41,410 nt of DNA, from NCBI GenBank assembly GCA_002317115.1, contig DCIP01000124.1, positions 1 to 41,410 of the forward strand. Reading direction: 5' to 3'. The DNA is from Candidatus Scybalocola fimicaballi (GTDB lineage Bacteria; Bacteroidota; Bacteroidia; Bacteroidales; Paludibacteraceae). The position numbers and the translations under genes were made by a program. Below are positions 15,238 to 23,414 of this stretch, piece by piece (position 1 is the stretch's first letter; each line of letters begins with the position of its first letter). The notes beneath the pieces were generated by a model, which saw only the letters and a program-made list of their open reading frames with translations, had not been told where the DNA came from and searched no databases.

Positions 15238-17151
15238 ATGTTGTTTAGAATAGTCATTTTTTTTCAGTTGCTTTTGTTGTCTGTGTCCTGTACAGCGCAA
15301 TATGAGTCTCCCATTGTAGGTCCGGTTTTGACAAAGGCTTACGGTGTTACTTCTCATGTTACAAGAAAAGGAGACGGTTGGAATTATGAGACAAGACGGA
15401 GAGAATTGAAAATGATGTCTACTCTGAAAACTAGTTGGTGCCGTTCCAATTTAGATGCGTATAATGTTGTGTCTCAAAATGGAGTGATGAACTCTCCTAT
15501 TTTTGACGAAGTATATCTCAACTTGCAAGAAAACGGTATTGAGTTTCTTCCTATTTTGAGTGACTATTATAATGGTCAGTTTGCGTGGCAAGGTGATTGG
15601 TATGAAAAATATGTCAGATATTTGGTAGGAAAGTATGGCAAGAAAAGTATGCATTGGGAGGTTATGAATGAAATAGATCATCCTAATAGCAAGCATAATA
15701 TGAAAAATGGTTGTTCTGATTATGTTAAGTCTTTGAAATTATCACATGACATTATAAAGAACAATAATCCTACTGCCCAAATTTTGTGTTCAAGTTTATG
15801 CGACCTGACATATTCATTTTTGGATTCACTCAGTATGCTGGGTGCATATAAGTATTTTGACATTGTAAACATCCATTCTTATTCAGATCCGGAAATGTTG
15901 ATTACTCATATCGCAAATCTTAAAGATCATATGAATAAATATGGATGGACAAAACCTATGTGGCTGACTGAATGTGGCATGAGTAGCGTTTCAAAACCTG
16001 AAAGTGAAACAAACAAACTGTTTTTCACGGATTTGTTACCAGCCGCGATTAAACGACTTGGTAATACTCCCCAAAATACTATTGTTTCGGTATTGAGTGA
16101 TTCGGAGATAGGTTATTCAGCGATGCCGGAAGACGAGGTAAACGAATGGCTGAAACCGGTTTACAAAGAAGTGCAGTATGTGTCATTTTCAGAACTTTCA
16201 AAAAAAACAGTTGCCTCTTGTCCAATAGTTATTGTTTCAGAGAATAGTGAATTTCCCATGTCGCACTTTGAAGAAATTTTATCATATGTAAAACGTGGAG
16301 GTACGATAGTCTTGTCTGGTGGCACTCCGTTATATTATGATTTGCAATATACGTCAGATGGAAATATGACAAAGAAGCAGGTGAATGATGCTTATTACTC
16401 CAAACTACATATGTCTGCACTCTTTTGGTGGTTAGACAAGGCAAAGAAATTAGGAGTGCCTAAAGTGCCTCATTTTGTGAAGAACAACTTTTCTAACTAT
16501 AAGTGGAATTTTAATGATACATATTCTTCTCGATTCATGGGCAGTGATCAATTGAAAGGCAAAGATAGTTTGATCACGTTGATTGAGGCTGGCGACAACA
16601 AGTACAAAGGATGTGTGGCAGGTATATACAAACTTAACAGTGATTTGAAAGGTAACGTCATCTTTCAGACACGAGAAGGTGCCTCTAACTATTTTAAGGA
16701 GGAATTAGAGCAGGCCAGACGATTACCTAGAATATTTATAATGTCATTCGCTAATGGAGTCGATAAGGTATTTTGGTACAATTTCAGATCAGCAGAGATT
16801 AGCAATAATGATAGAGAAAGTCATTTTGGATTAGTTCATAAAAATCTTACGCCTAAAAAATCGTATTATGCTTATGAAACTATAACAAAGATGCTTCCCG
16901 ATGGTTCTACTTATCCAAAATTGTATGTTGAAGGTGATGTCTATGCAGCCTCTTGGATAGATTCGCAAAAGCGACCAGTATGGGCAGTGTGGCGTCGAAA
17001 AGGAAAAAAGATGGAGAAAATTTCACTTGATAAGAATTCGGAATGTTATGATCTGTTTGGAAAAAAGATCAATGTTTCAAGTAAATTTGATATAAGTGAA
17101 AATGTTGTTTATTTCGTTGGACAAAAGAAAAATCCAATTCTGAAGGAATAG
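15238..17151 (+). CDS. Secreted clan-A glycoside hydrolase embedded in the polysaccharide locus
   Basis: The product is 637 residues with an N-terminal export signal (hydrophobic 3-17, then SVSCTAQ, which could be a lipobox Cys or a signal peptidase I site). HWEVMNEIDH places the acid/base at Glu145 and MWLTECGMSS the nucleophile at Glu245, the paired glutamates of a TIM-barrel clan GH-A enzyme such as GH39. A second region (about 320-370, SCPIVIVSENSEF then SYVKRGGTIVLSGG) resembles the amidotransferase-like domain of some glycosidases. It sits between GT genes, four bases from the upstream one. By analogy with PslG of Pseudomonas it may trim or release the polymer in the periplasm or at the surface. 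That role is inferred; the family number is a best guess. Confidence 0.75.
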   Translation: MLFRIVIFFQLLLLSVSCTAQYESPIVGPVLTKAYGVTSHVTRKGDGWNYETRRRELKMMSTLKTSWCRSNLDAYNVVSQNGVMNSPIFDEVYLNLQENGIEFLPILSDYYNGQFAWQGDWYEKYVRYLVGKYGKKSMHWEVMNEIDHPNSKHNMKNGCSDYVKSLKLSHDIIKNNNPTAQILCSSLCDLTYSFLDSLSMLGAYKYFDIVNIHSYSDPEMLITHIANLKDHMNKYGWTKPMWLTECGMSSVSKPESETNKLFFTDLLPAAIKRLGNTPQNTIVSVLSDSEIGYSAMPEDEVNEWLKPVYKEVQYVSFSELSKKTVASCPIVIVSENSEFPMSHFEEILSYVKRGGTIVLSGGTPLYYDLQYTSDGNMTKKQVNDAYYSKLHMSALFWWLDKAKKLGVPKVPHFVKNNFSNYKWNFNDTYSSRFMGSDQLKGKDSLITLIEAGDNKYKGCVAGIYKLNSDLKGNVIFQTREGASNYFKEELEQARRLPRIFIMSFANGVDKVFWYNFRSAEISNNDRESHFGLVHKNLTPKKSYYAYETITKMLPDGSTYPKLYVEGDVYAASWIDSQKRPVWAVWRRKGKKMEKISLDKNSECYDLFGKKINVSSKFDISENVVYFVGQKKNPILKE

Positions 17152-17243
17152 TTGATGTATGATTTCTCTTCTTATTCCTTTTTTTTAGATACTAATTGGT
17201 ATTGTTTTAATAACTTTGTGCCAACTTTTATGTTCTGATTCTT

Positions 17244-18218
17244 ATGAATAGACCCTTGATATCAATCATTGTTCCGATTTATAATGTTGAGCAGTGGTTG
17301 CCTAGATGTATAGATAGTTTGTTAACTCAAACTTATCAAAATATAGAAATAATACTATGTGACGATGGTAGTCCTGATGGTTGTGCAAGGATTTGTGATG
17401 AATATGCAGGCCGAGATAGTAGAATAGTCGTGATTCATAAGCCTAACGGTGGCCTGTCAGACGCAAGAAATGCAGCGATTAAACAAGCAAAAGGAGACTA
17501 CTTTACATTTATTGATAGTGACGATTATGTGACGGAGGACTATGTCGAAGTGTTATACGGTCTTTGTGAGAAGTATAATACAAAGATGTCTGTTGCTGAT
17601 TGGTGTGTTTTCCCAATAGGGCAGGAACCTGTTCTGAATAATGGTTCTCTCATTGAGATTAAATTCTCCAAAATGGATGGTTTGGAAGATATGTTTAATC
17701 AGTCTCATTTTGATAATTCGGCTTGTGTTAAACTATATCACAGATCATTATTTGAATCCATTGAATATCCCAAGGGATTTGTCTTTGAAGATTTGATGAC
17801 AACCTTCAAGATTATGTTGAAGTGTGATGATGGGGTTGCGTATTCCAATAAGCAAATTTATTATTATATGTTTAGGCCGGATAGTATTGAAGGTTCTGTT
17901 TTCTCTGAAAAGAAACGACAGAGTGTCCATGAGGTTTTTCGTATTATGGATTCATATAGTAATGAATTGATGCCTATTGCTGATGCCGTCAAATCAAAAT
18001 TGTCTTCATTTTCATTTCATCTATTATTGAAATTGCCTGATAATTGTGAGGATAGTAGATTCTTTCAAGATTATATCAAAAGAGTGCGATGGAATGTGGT
18101 GAAGAATTCTAAAACGAGAATGAAAAATCGTTTAGCTTGTTTCCTTTCATATTTTGGATTCCCAACTGTGAAAGCAATGTTCCGATTTGTGGATAGAAGA
18201 AAAAAGCAGTCTGTATGA
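17244..18218 (+). CDS. GT2 family glycosyltransferase
   Basis: This standard GT2 enzyme has 324 residues. ISIIVPIYNVEQWLPRCIDS begins the GT-A fold, IILCDDGSPDGC gives the first acidic pair, KPNGGLSDARNAAIKQAKGD is the nucleotide-sugar loop, and FIDSDDYVT is the DxD site. FEDLMTTFKIM matches the ED catalytic-base motif. It is separated from the hydrolase by 92 bases with nothing recognisable, and its stop overlaps the start of the next gene in an ATGA. Specificity is unknown. Confidence 0.9.
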   Translation: MNRPLISIIVPIYNVEQWLPRCIDSLLTQTYQNIEIILCDDGSPDGCARICDEYAGRDSRIVVIHKPNGGLSDARNAAIKQAKGDYFTFIDSDDYVTEDYVEVLYGLCEKYNTKMSVADWCVFPIGQEPVLNNGSLIEIKFSKMDGLEDMFNQSHFDNSACVKLYHRSLFESIEYPKGFVFEDLMTTFKIMLKCDDGVAYSNKQIYYYMFRPDSIEGSVFSEKKRQSVHEVFRIMDSYSNELMPIADAVKSKLSSFSFHLLLKLPDNCEDSRFFQDYIKRVRWNVVKNSKTRMKNRLACFLSYFGFPTVKAMFRFVDRRKKQSV

Positions 18219-18784
18219 ACATATTCTCAACGAGAGTCGAAGGGGTAAAAGTTCTTTGTCCAAAAGTTTTTAGCGATGATAGAGGGTCGTTTATGGAACT
18301 TTGGAACAAAAAAGTATTGAGCGAGGCTGGTATTGAAGAACAATTTGTTCAAGATAACATTTCAACATCATCAAAGGGTGTGCTTAGAGGAGTACACACT
18401 CAGCTCTTTTTCCCACAGGCTAAGATAGTTTCTTGTTTGAAAGGAATGATTTATGATGTTGCTGTCGATTGTCGCAGAAATTCACCTACTTATGGGAAAT
18501 GGTATGGCGAGCTCTTAACGGAAGAAAATCGACGACAAATGCTTTTGCCAGCAGGAGTCGCTCATGGTTTCTTGACTCTTGAGAATGCTATGGTTCACAT
18601 GAAAGTGACTACTCATTATACTCCAGGAGATGAGATAGGATTCCGCTGGAACGACGATATGGTTAATATATCATGGCCGATTCCTGTGGGGATGGATTTG
18701 ATCTTTGCAGACAAAGATCTTCAGTGGAAAGGTTTTGACGAGATGATGTCAATAATAGATACGATTGATGGTAGGGGTGTATAA
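18215..18784 (+). CDS. RmlC-like cupin nucleotide-sugar epimerase with a changed active site
   Basis: This 189-residue protein matches dTDP-4-dehydrorhamnose 3,5-epimerase along its length: VFSDDRGSFMELWN, GVLRGVHTQ with the catalytic His61, AKIVSC with Lys70, DVAVDCRRNSPTYGKW, and LPAGVAHGFLTLE. However, the segment aligned to AEFLYKTTDYYSP of E. coli RmlC reads AMVHMKVTTHYTP, putting Met129 where RmlC has its catalytic Tyr. It may therefore epimerise only one centre or act on a different sugar. No rmlA, rmlB or rmlD is in the window. The start overlaps the previous stop by four bases (ATGA). Confidence 0.78.
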   Translation: MNIFSTRVEGVKVLCPKVFSDDRGSFMELWNKKVLSEAGIEEQFVQDNISTSSKGVLRGVHTQLFFPQAKIVSCLKGMIYDVAVDCRRNSPTYGKWYGELLTEENRRQMLLPAGVAHGFLTLENAMVHMKVTTHYTPGDEIGFRWNDDMVNISWPIPVGMDLIFADKDLQWKGFDEMMSIIDTIDGRGV

Positions 18785-18811
18785 CCTATATATACAAATT
18801 ATAGCAGATAT

Positions 18812-19804
18812 ATGACTATAGTATATACTTGTGACAACAATTTTGTATGGATTATGGGTGTCTCTATGGTTTCGTTATTTGAGAATAATCGAGACATGGA
18901 GCATTTGGACGTCTATTTGTTGGGCGACAATGTAAGTGAAGCCAATGTTCAGACGCTTCAATCATTGGCTGAACCCTACGGGCGCAAAGTTGTTGTAATC
19001 AATGTTCCAGATTTGAAAATACCAAAATCATTGGTAATGGGACGTTGGCCAAAGAGTGCGTTTACTCGTATGTTCAGTGGTGTGCTAATGCCAAAAGAAA
19101 TCAATAGAATATTGTATCTTGACTGTGACACTATAGTTACGGGAAGTATCAAAGGACTTGATGATTTTCATATGGGTGAGTATGCTATAGCGTCTGTAAA
19201 GGATTGCGTCAGTTCATTATATAAAAAGAAAATTGGCGTTGATAAAGATGATCATTATGTCAACGCTGGTGTCCTTTTGATGAATTTGGAAAAGATGCGT
19301 GAACTTGGTATATCTAATATGATGGATGATTTTATCCGAAAATACCGTCGCCTTATCAATTATGCTGATCAGGATGTCTTAAATGGTATGTTTAAGGGTA
19401 AGTTTGGTATTATACCTCCGGAATATGATGTGATGACTCAGATGTGTGCTTATACATACTCTCAGATATTGCAATACAGAAGACCAAGCAATTACTATTC
19501 TCAATCAGAGATAGAAAATGCTCAGCAACATCCAATCATCATTCATTATACAACATGTATGCTTAATATCCGTCCTTGGTGTGAAAATTCAAAACATCCA
19601 TTTCGTTCTGAATTTGAGAAGTATCAAGCAATGACTCCTTGGGCTGATCGCAAAAAGAATAAAACCTCATTTAAGGGATTAGAAAACCAATTCCTACGTG
19701 CTGTGTTGGCATTGCCATCTTGTGTGTCATATCGCATTATTGGTTATACTCATGCTATACTTCGTCCTTTGTATATCATGATGAAAGTCAAAGTCTTTAG
19801 ATGA
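18812..19804 (+). CDS. GT8 family glycosyltransferase
   Basis: This 330-residue retaining transferase probably transfers galactose or glucose from a UDP donor. MTIVYTCDNNFVWIMGVSM is the N-terminal GT8 signature, ILYLDCDTIV carries the DxD metal site, HYVNAGVLLMNLEKM and NYADQDVLNGMF are the conserved GT8 segments, and IIIHYTTCMLNIRPW contains the late His-bearing motif. It is followed after 11 bases by glf, which fits a galactose-containing polymer, but the donor is not settled. Confidence 0.9.
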   Translation: MTIVYTCDNNFVWIMGVSMVSLFENNRDMEHLDVYLLGDNVSEANVQTLQSLAEPYGRKVVVINVPDLKIPKSLVMGRWPKSAFTRMFSGVLMPKEINRILYLDCDTIVTGSIKGLDDFHMGEYAIASVKDCVSSLYKKKIGVDKDDHYVNAGVLLMNLEKMRELGISNMMDDFIRKYRRLINYADQDVLNGMFKGKFGIIPPEYDVMTQMCAYTYSQILQYRRPSNYYSQSEIENAQQHPIIIHYTTCMLNIRPWCENSKHPFRSEFEKYQAMTPWADRKKNKTSFKGLENQFLRAVLALPSCVSYRIIGYTHAILRPLYIMMKVKVFR

Positions 19805-19815
19805 GGTGACAATTA

Positions 19816-20961
19816 ATGAAATTTTTTAAGACGAATGTAATGTCAAAAAAATACGATTATTTAATTGTAGGTTCTGGTCTTTATGGTGCCACTTTTGCTT
19901 ATATGGCAAAAAAATCAGGAAAAAGTTGTTTGGTAATTGACAAACGTGCTCACATAGGTGGTAATGTCTATTGTGAAAGTATAGAAGGTATTAATGTCCA
20001 CAAGTATGGAGCTCATATCTTCCACACATCTAACAAAGAGGTGTGGGATTTTGTGAATTCAATTGTAGAGTTTAACCGTTATACAAATTGTCCTGTGGCC
20101 AATTATAAAGGAAAACTGTATAATTTACCTTTCAATATGAACACATTCTACCAGATGTGGAATGTGACAACTCCTGCTCAGGCTGAGGCTAAACTAGAGG
20201 AGCAGAGAGCAGAAGCCAAGCAATCGTTAAATGGAAGAGAACCTCAGAATTTAGAGGAACAGGCAAAGTTGCTTATCGGTAACGATATCTACGAAGCTCT
20301 TATTAAAGGTTACACTGAAAAACAGTGGGGGCGTTCTTGCTCCGAACTTCCTGCTTTCATTATTCGTAGATTGCCAGTCAGAATGATTTTTGACAATAAC
20401 TATTTTAACGATAAATACCAAGGAATTCCGGTTGGTGGTTACAATAAATTGATTGAAGGTTTGTTGGACGATGTTGAAGTTAGGCTGAATGTCGATTTCT
20501 TTAAGGAAAGAGAGCAACTTGAGTCTATCGCTGATAAGATTGTCTACACTGGTGCAATTGATGAATATTATAATTATTGCTATGGCCAATTGCAGTATCG
20601 TACAGTATCGTTCGAAACAACTATAGAAGATACTCCAAATTATCAAGGAAATGCTGTGGTTAATTATACAGAGAGAGAGGTCCCATATACTCGTATAATT
20701 GAGCATAAACACTTTGAAATGTTTGGACAGGATGTATTTAATTGTCTTAAATCGGTCATCAGTAAGGAATATTCTACAGAGTGGAAACCTGGTATGGAAC
20801 CATATTATCCAGTGAATGATGCATTGAATAATGAACTGGCAGAAAAGTATCGCATTCTTGCGTCGCAAGAGAATAATGTGATTTTTGGCGGACGATTGGC
20901 AGAATACAAATATTATGATATGGCTCCAATAGTTGAGAAGGTCTTGAATTATTGGAAATAA
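19816..20961 (+). CDS. glf: UDP-galactopyranose mutase
   Basis: This FAD flavoenzyme converts UDP-galactopyranose to UDP-galactofuranose in the cytoplasm. YDYLIVGSGLYGATFAYMA is the FAD-binding fold, HIGGNVYCES and HKYGAHIFHTSN are the family active-site segments, GYTEKQWGRSCSELPAFII is the substrate loop, and VIFGGRLAEYKYYDM the C-terminal flavin contact. The 381-residue length is normal. An internal ATG at 19840 gives the more typical family start (MSKKYDYLIV), but the upstream ATG has GAGGTGA in front of it, so either could be used. It implies Galf in the polymer, with UDP-Gal supplied by galE at 22214. Confidence 0.95.
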   Translation: MKFFKTNVMSKKYDYLIVGSGLYGATFAYMAKKSGKSCLVIDKRAHIGGNVYCESIEGINVHKYGAHIFHTSNKEVWDFVNSIVEFNRYTNCPVANYKGKLYNLPFNMNTFYQMWNVTTPAQAEAKLEEQRAEAKQSLNGREPQNLEEQAKLLIGNDIYEALIKGYTEKQWGRSCSELPAFIIRRLPVRMIFDNNYFNDKYQGIPVGGYNKLIEGLLDDVEVRLNVDFFKEREQLESIADKIVYTGAIDEYYNYCYGQLQYRTVSFETTIEDTPNYQGNAVVNYTEREVPYTRIIEHKHFEMFGQDVFNCLKSVISKEYSTEWKPGMEPYYPVNDALNNELAEKYRILASQENNVIFGGRLAEYKYYDMAPIVEKVLNYWK

Positions 20962-20974
20962 TCCTCTTTTCCTC

Positions 20975-21988
20975 ATGAACTACATCATCTTCGGCGGAAC
21001 TGGTTTTATCGGCACTCATTTGGCCAAGTTGCTAAAAGTGCAGCATCCAGACGCTAATATTTATAATCTTGATATTGTTAAGCAAGGTGATCCGTTGCCA
21101 ACGGTGAAGAACTATAAGCCTGCTCTATGCGACGGTGAGTCTCATCCTGCTACATATATCGCTTGCGACGTGAGAAAGCCTATTCAGGTGCCTTTTACTC
21201 CGTCGTCGGAAGATATCATTTTCAATTTTGCCGCTGTGCATCGTACTCCTGGTCATCCTGACAATGAGTATTTTGAGACTAATATGCTTGGTGCTCAGAA
21301 TGTCTGCGACTTCGCTGAAAAATACGGCATCAAGAAGATGGTCTTTACTAGCTCTATCGCTCCTTATGGTGCCTCTGAGGACCTTAAAAGCGAGTCGACG
21401 TTGCCAACTCCTAACACTCCTTACGGTATCTCTAAACTTGTTGCCGAGAATATCCATAAGACTTGGCAGGCAAGGGATGCTCAGAACCGTCAGCTTACTA
21501 TCGTGAGACCTGGTGTCGTGTTCGGTAGGGGAGAGAATGGTAATTTCTCTCGTCTTTACTGGGGTATAAGAAAACATACTTTCGCTTACCCTGGTCGTAA
21601 GGATACTATCAAGGCTTGCATCTACGTGAAGGAGCTTGTGAACTTTATTCTTTGGAATGTGGAGAAGAACGACGCCCACGTCGAGATTTATAACTGTACT
21701 TTTGAGCCTGCTTACACTATCGAGCAGATCGTCACAGAGATGAAGAAGACGACGGGATTGACTCAGTTTGTGCCTTATATTCCTAACTGCTTGATTATGC
21801 CGGCTGCTGGCGTAGCTAAACTGCTTGGCAGCCCTATGGGTATTTGTCCGGCTCGAGTGAAGAAATTGCAGGTCTCTACAAATATCTGTGGAAAGAAGTT
21901 GGCGGAATGTGGATATAAGTTCAAATACACTTTTGCTGAGGCTCTTTCTGACTGGTTTGAGGATAATAAGAAGGAGTGCCTTGAATGA
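20975..21988 (+). CDS. Extended SDR nucleotide-sugar epimerase/dehydratase, last gene of the locus
   Basis: The product is 337 residues, with GGTGFIGTHLAKLL as the NAD loop, FNFAAVHRTPGH as the cofactor strand, TSSIAPYG with the catalytic Ser, and PYGISKLVAE with Tyr and Lys of YxxxK. It resembles GalE/WcaG-type epimerases in Bacteroidetes capsule loci, often found near the initiating sugar transferase, which is absent here. Base composition is much higher in G/C than the preceding genes (31 of 60 in 21361-21420), suggesting that this end belongs to the host genome. Substrate unknown. A strong terminator follows. Confidence 0.82.
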   Translation: MNYIIFGGTGFIGTHLAKLLKVQHPDANIYNLDIVKQGDPLPTVKNYKPALCDGESHPATYIACDVRKPIQVPFTPSSEDIIFNFAAVHRTPGHPDNEYFETNMLGAQNVCDFAEKYGIKKMVFTSSIAPYGASEDLKSESTLPTPNTPYGISKLVAENIHKTWQARDAQNRQLTIVRPGVVFGRGENGNFSRLYWGIRKHTFAYPGRKDTIKACIYVKELVNFILWNVEKNDAHVEIYNCTFEPAYTIEQIVTEMKKTTGLTQFVPYIPNCLIMPAAGVAKLLGSPMGICPARVKKLQVSTNICGKKLAECGYKFKYTFAEALSDWFEDNKKECLE

Positions 21989-22014
21989 TTGACGATTGAT
22001 CTGATGAATAATAT

Positions 22015-22047
22015 AAAATCCCAGCTACATTTTGTGGCTGGGATTTT
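22015..22047 (+). terminator. Intrinsic terminator ending the polysaccharide locus
   Basis: AAAATCCCAGC (22015-22025) pairs perfectly with GCTGGGATTTT (22037-22047). TACA/TGTG extends the stem to 15 pairs, with one T-G wobble and a 3-base loop, and T residues follow. The A-rich left side lets it act in both directions. Confidence 0.85.
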
Positions 22048-22074
22048 TGATTTAAATGGCTTTTAATATCTCAA

Positions 22075-22098
22075 AGACGCGAGATCTCGCGCCTCTAC
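22075..22098. repeat. Palindromic element AGACGCGAGATCTCG, copy 1
   Basis: CGCGAGATCTCGCG at 22078-22091 is a perfect 14-base palindrome flanked by AGA and CCTCTAC. The first 15 bases (22075-22089) recur exactly at 36148-36162 inside a coding gene. It lies between the two terminators of the converging genes. Confidence 0.6.
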
Positions 22099-22134
22099 GA
22101 CATATGCACGGATAGAAAGGAGATATACGGTTAT

Positions 22135-22170
22135 AAAAAAAACAGAGATGTGGTTTCCCTCATCTCTGTT
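22135..22170 (-). terminator. Intrinsic terminator of galE
   Basis: AACAGAGATG (22141-22150) pairs with CATCTCTGTT (22161-22170) across a 10-base loop. On the minus strand the stem is followed by a run of eight T residues (complement of 22135-22142). Confidence 0.82.
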
Positions 22171-22211
22171 TTCGTTTTCGTTTTCGTTAGCGTTAACGTT
22201 AACGTCAACGT
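22169..22211. repeat. Degenerate hexanucleotide tandem repeat
   Basis: Read on the plus strand the tract is GTTTTC three times, then GTTAGC, GTTAAC twice, GTCAAC and GTTC. It begins directly after the galE stop codon and runs into the terminator stem. Related hexamer tracts lie inside two other genes (33651-33674 and 40737-40774). Confidence 0.65.
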
Positions 22212-22213
22212 TC

Positions 22214-23230
22214 TTATTTCTCGTAACCGTTAGGATTCTGCTTCTGGAATCTCCAGCTGTCTCTACACATATCCTCGATTCCGTACTGTGCCTCCCAACC
22301 AAGTTCTGCCTTGGCCTTTGCAGGGTTGCAGTAGCAAGTAGCGATATCTCCTGGGCGACGTGGCTTGATTGAGTAAGGTACCTTTACGTCGTTTGCCTTC
22401 TCAAATGCCTTGACTACGTCCAAAACTGAGTATCCGTGACCTGTACCAAGGTTGTAGATTGCAAGACCACACTTCTTCTGGATTGCACTTAGTGCCTTAA
22501 CGTGTCCGTTGGCAAGGTCAACTACGTGGATGAAATCACGTACGCCTGTTCCGTCTGGTGTGTCGTAGTCGTTACCGAATACTCCAAGTTCCTTACGGAT
22601 ACCGATAGCAGTCTGTGTGATGTATGGCATCAAGTTATTTGGAATTCCGTTTGGATTCTCACCGATCATACCGCTCTGGTGTGCTCCGATTGGGTTGAAG
22701 TATCTTAGCAATACCACGTTCCACTCGTTGTCTGCCTTCTGAACGTCCATCAAAACCTCCTCTAACATAGACTTAGTCTGGCCGTAAGGGTTTGTGCAGT
22801 GTCCCTTTGGGCATGCCTCTGTGATAGGAATGATAGCAGGATCACCGTAAACAGTAGCTGAACTTGAGAAAATGATGTTCTTCACGTTGTGGCGACGCAT
22901 AGTGTCGATCAATACGAATGTTGAATTCATATTGTTCTCGTAGTACTCCAATGGTTTAGCAACACTCTCACCGACAGCCTTCAATCCCGCGAAGTGAATA
23001 ACTGCGTCGATCTTATTATTGCTGAACACCTTGTCCATCGCTTCTCTGTCGCGTACGTCTGCCTCGATGAAAGGAACCTCCTTGCCGATGATTTTAGCTA
23101 CTCTCTTCAACGACTCTGGCTGTGAGTTCACAAAATTATCGACAACAACAACTGAGTGTCCGGCTTTGTCCAACTCAATAATAGTGTGGCTACCGATGTA
23201 TCCGGCACCTCCTGTTAAAAGAATATTCAT
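22214..23230 (-). CDS. galE: UDP-glucose 4-epimerase
   Basis: This 338-residue SDR interconverts UDP-glucose and UDP-galactose through a bound NAD. MNILLTGGAGYIGSHTIIEL is the cofactor loop, HFAGLKAVGESV is the diagnostic GalE strand, FSSSATVYGDP gives the catalytic Ser, and PYGQTKSMLEEVL the Tyr and Lys. LRYFNPIGAHQSGMIGE and RDFIHVVDLANGHV complete the family pattern. It converges on the polysaccharide locus and probably supplies UDP-Gal for the mutase and the GT8 enzyme. It could equally be the housekeeping epimerase of the cell. Confidence 0.96.
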   Translation of the reverse strand: MNILLTGGAGYIGSHTIIELDKAGHSVVVVDNFVNSQPESLKRVAKIIGKEVPFIEADVRDREAMDKVFSNNKIDAVIHFAGLKAVGESVAKPLEYYENNMNSTFVLIDTMRRHNVKNIIFSSSATVYGDPAIIPITEACPKGHCTNPYGQTKSMLEEVLMDVQKADNEWNVVLLRYFNPIGAHQSGMIGENPNGIPNNLMPYITQTAIGIRKELGVFGNDYDTPDGTGVRDFIHVVDLANGHVKALSAIQKKCGLAIYNLGTGHGYSVLDVVKAFEKANDVKVPYSIKPRRPGDIATCYCNPAKAKAELGWEAQYGIEDMCRDSWRFQKQNPNGYEK

Positions 23231-23259
23231 TTATTTCTGTAATTTAATCAAAATCACTG

Positions 23260-23267
23260 CAAAAGTA
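23260..23267 (-). promoter_or_regulatory. -7 element of the galE promoter
   Basis: The minus strand reads TACTTTTG (complement of 23260-23267), an exact TAnnTTTG match 30 bases before the galE start. No TTTG lies at the ideal spacing upstream; the nearest is 27 bases away (complement of 23295-23298). Confidence 0.5.
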
Positions 23268-23414
23268 TAAAAAACGTAGCATATAATGTCGTTCCAAACT
23301 TCTCATTTTGTCGATTGCCGGCTGTTTGTTAAACTTTTTTAAGATTTACGTTTTGATTTCATTGTAGCTTCCTTTTCAAGACTCATTGCTGAGACTGAGA
23401 AAAGAACATTCGTT

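Noticed and set aside
20251..20976. Long open frame on the minus strand opposite glf (241 codons)
   Set aside because: It lies wholly opposite a clear flavoenzyme gene, its product is rich in Ile, Phe and Cys without family motifs, and no promoter precedes it.
22063..22302. Minus-strand frame reading NVDVNVNANENENEN through the galE terminator
   Set aside because: It overlaps the 3' end of galE out of frame and owes its openness to the hexamer repeat. It contains the galE terminator hairpin.
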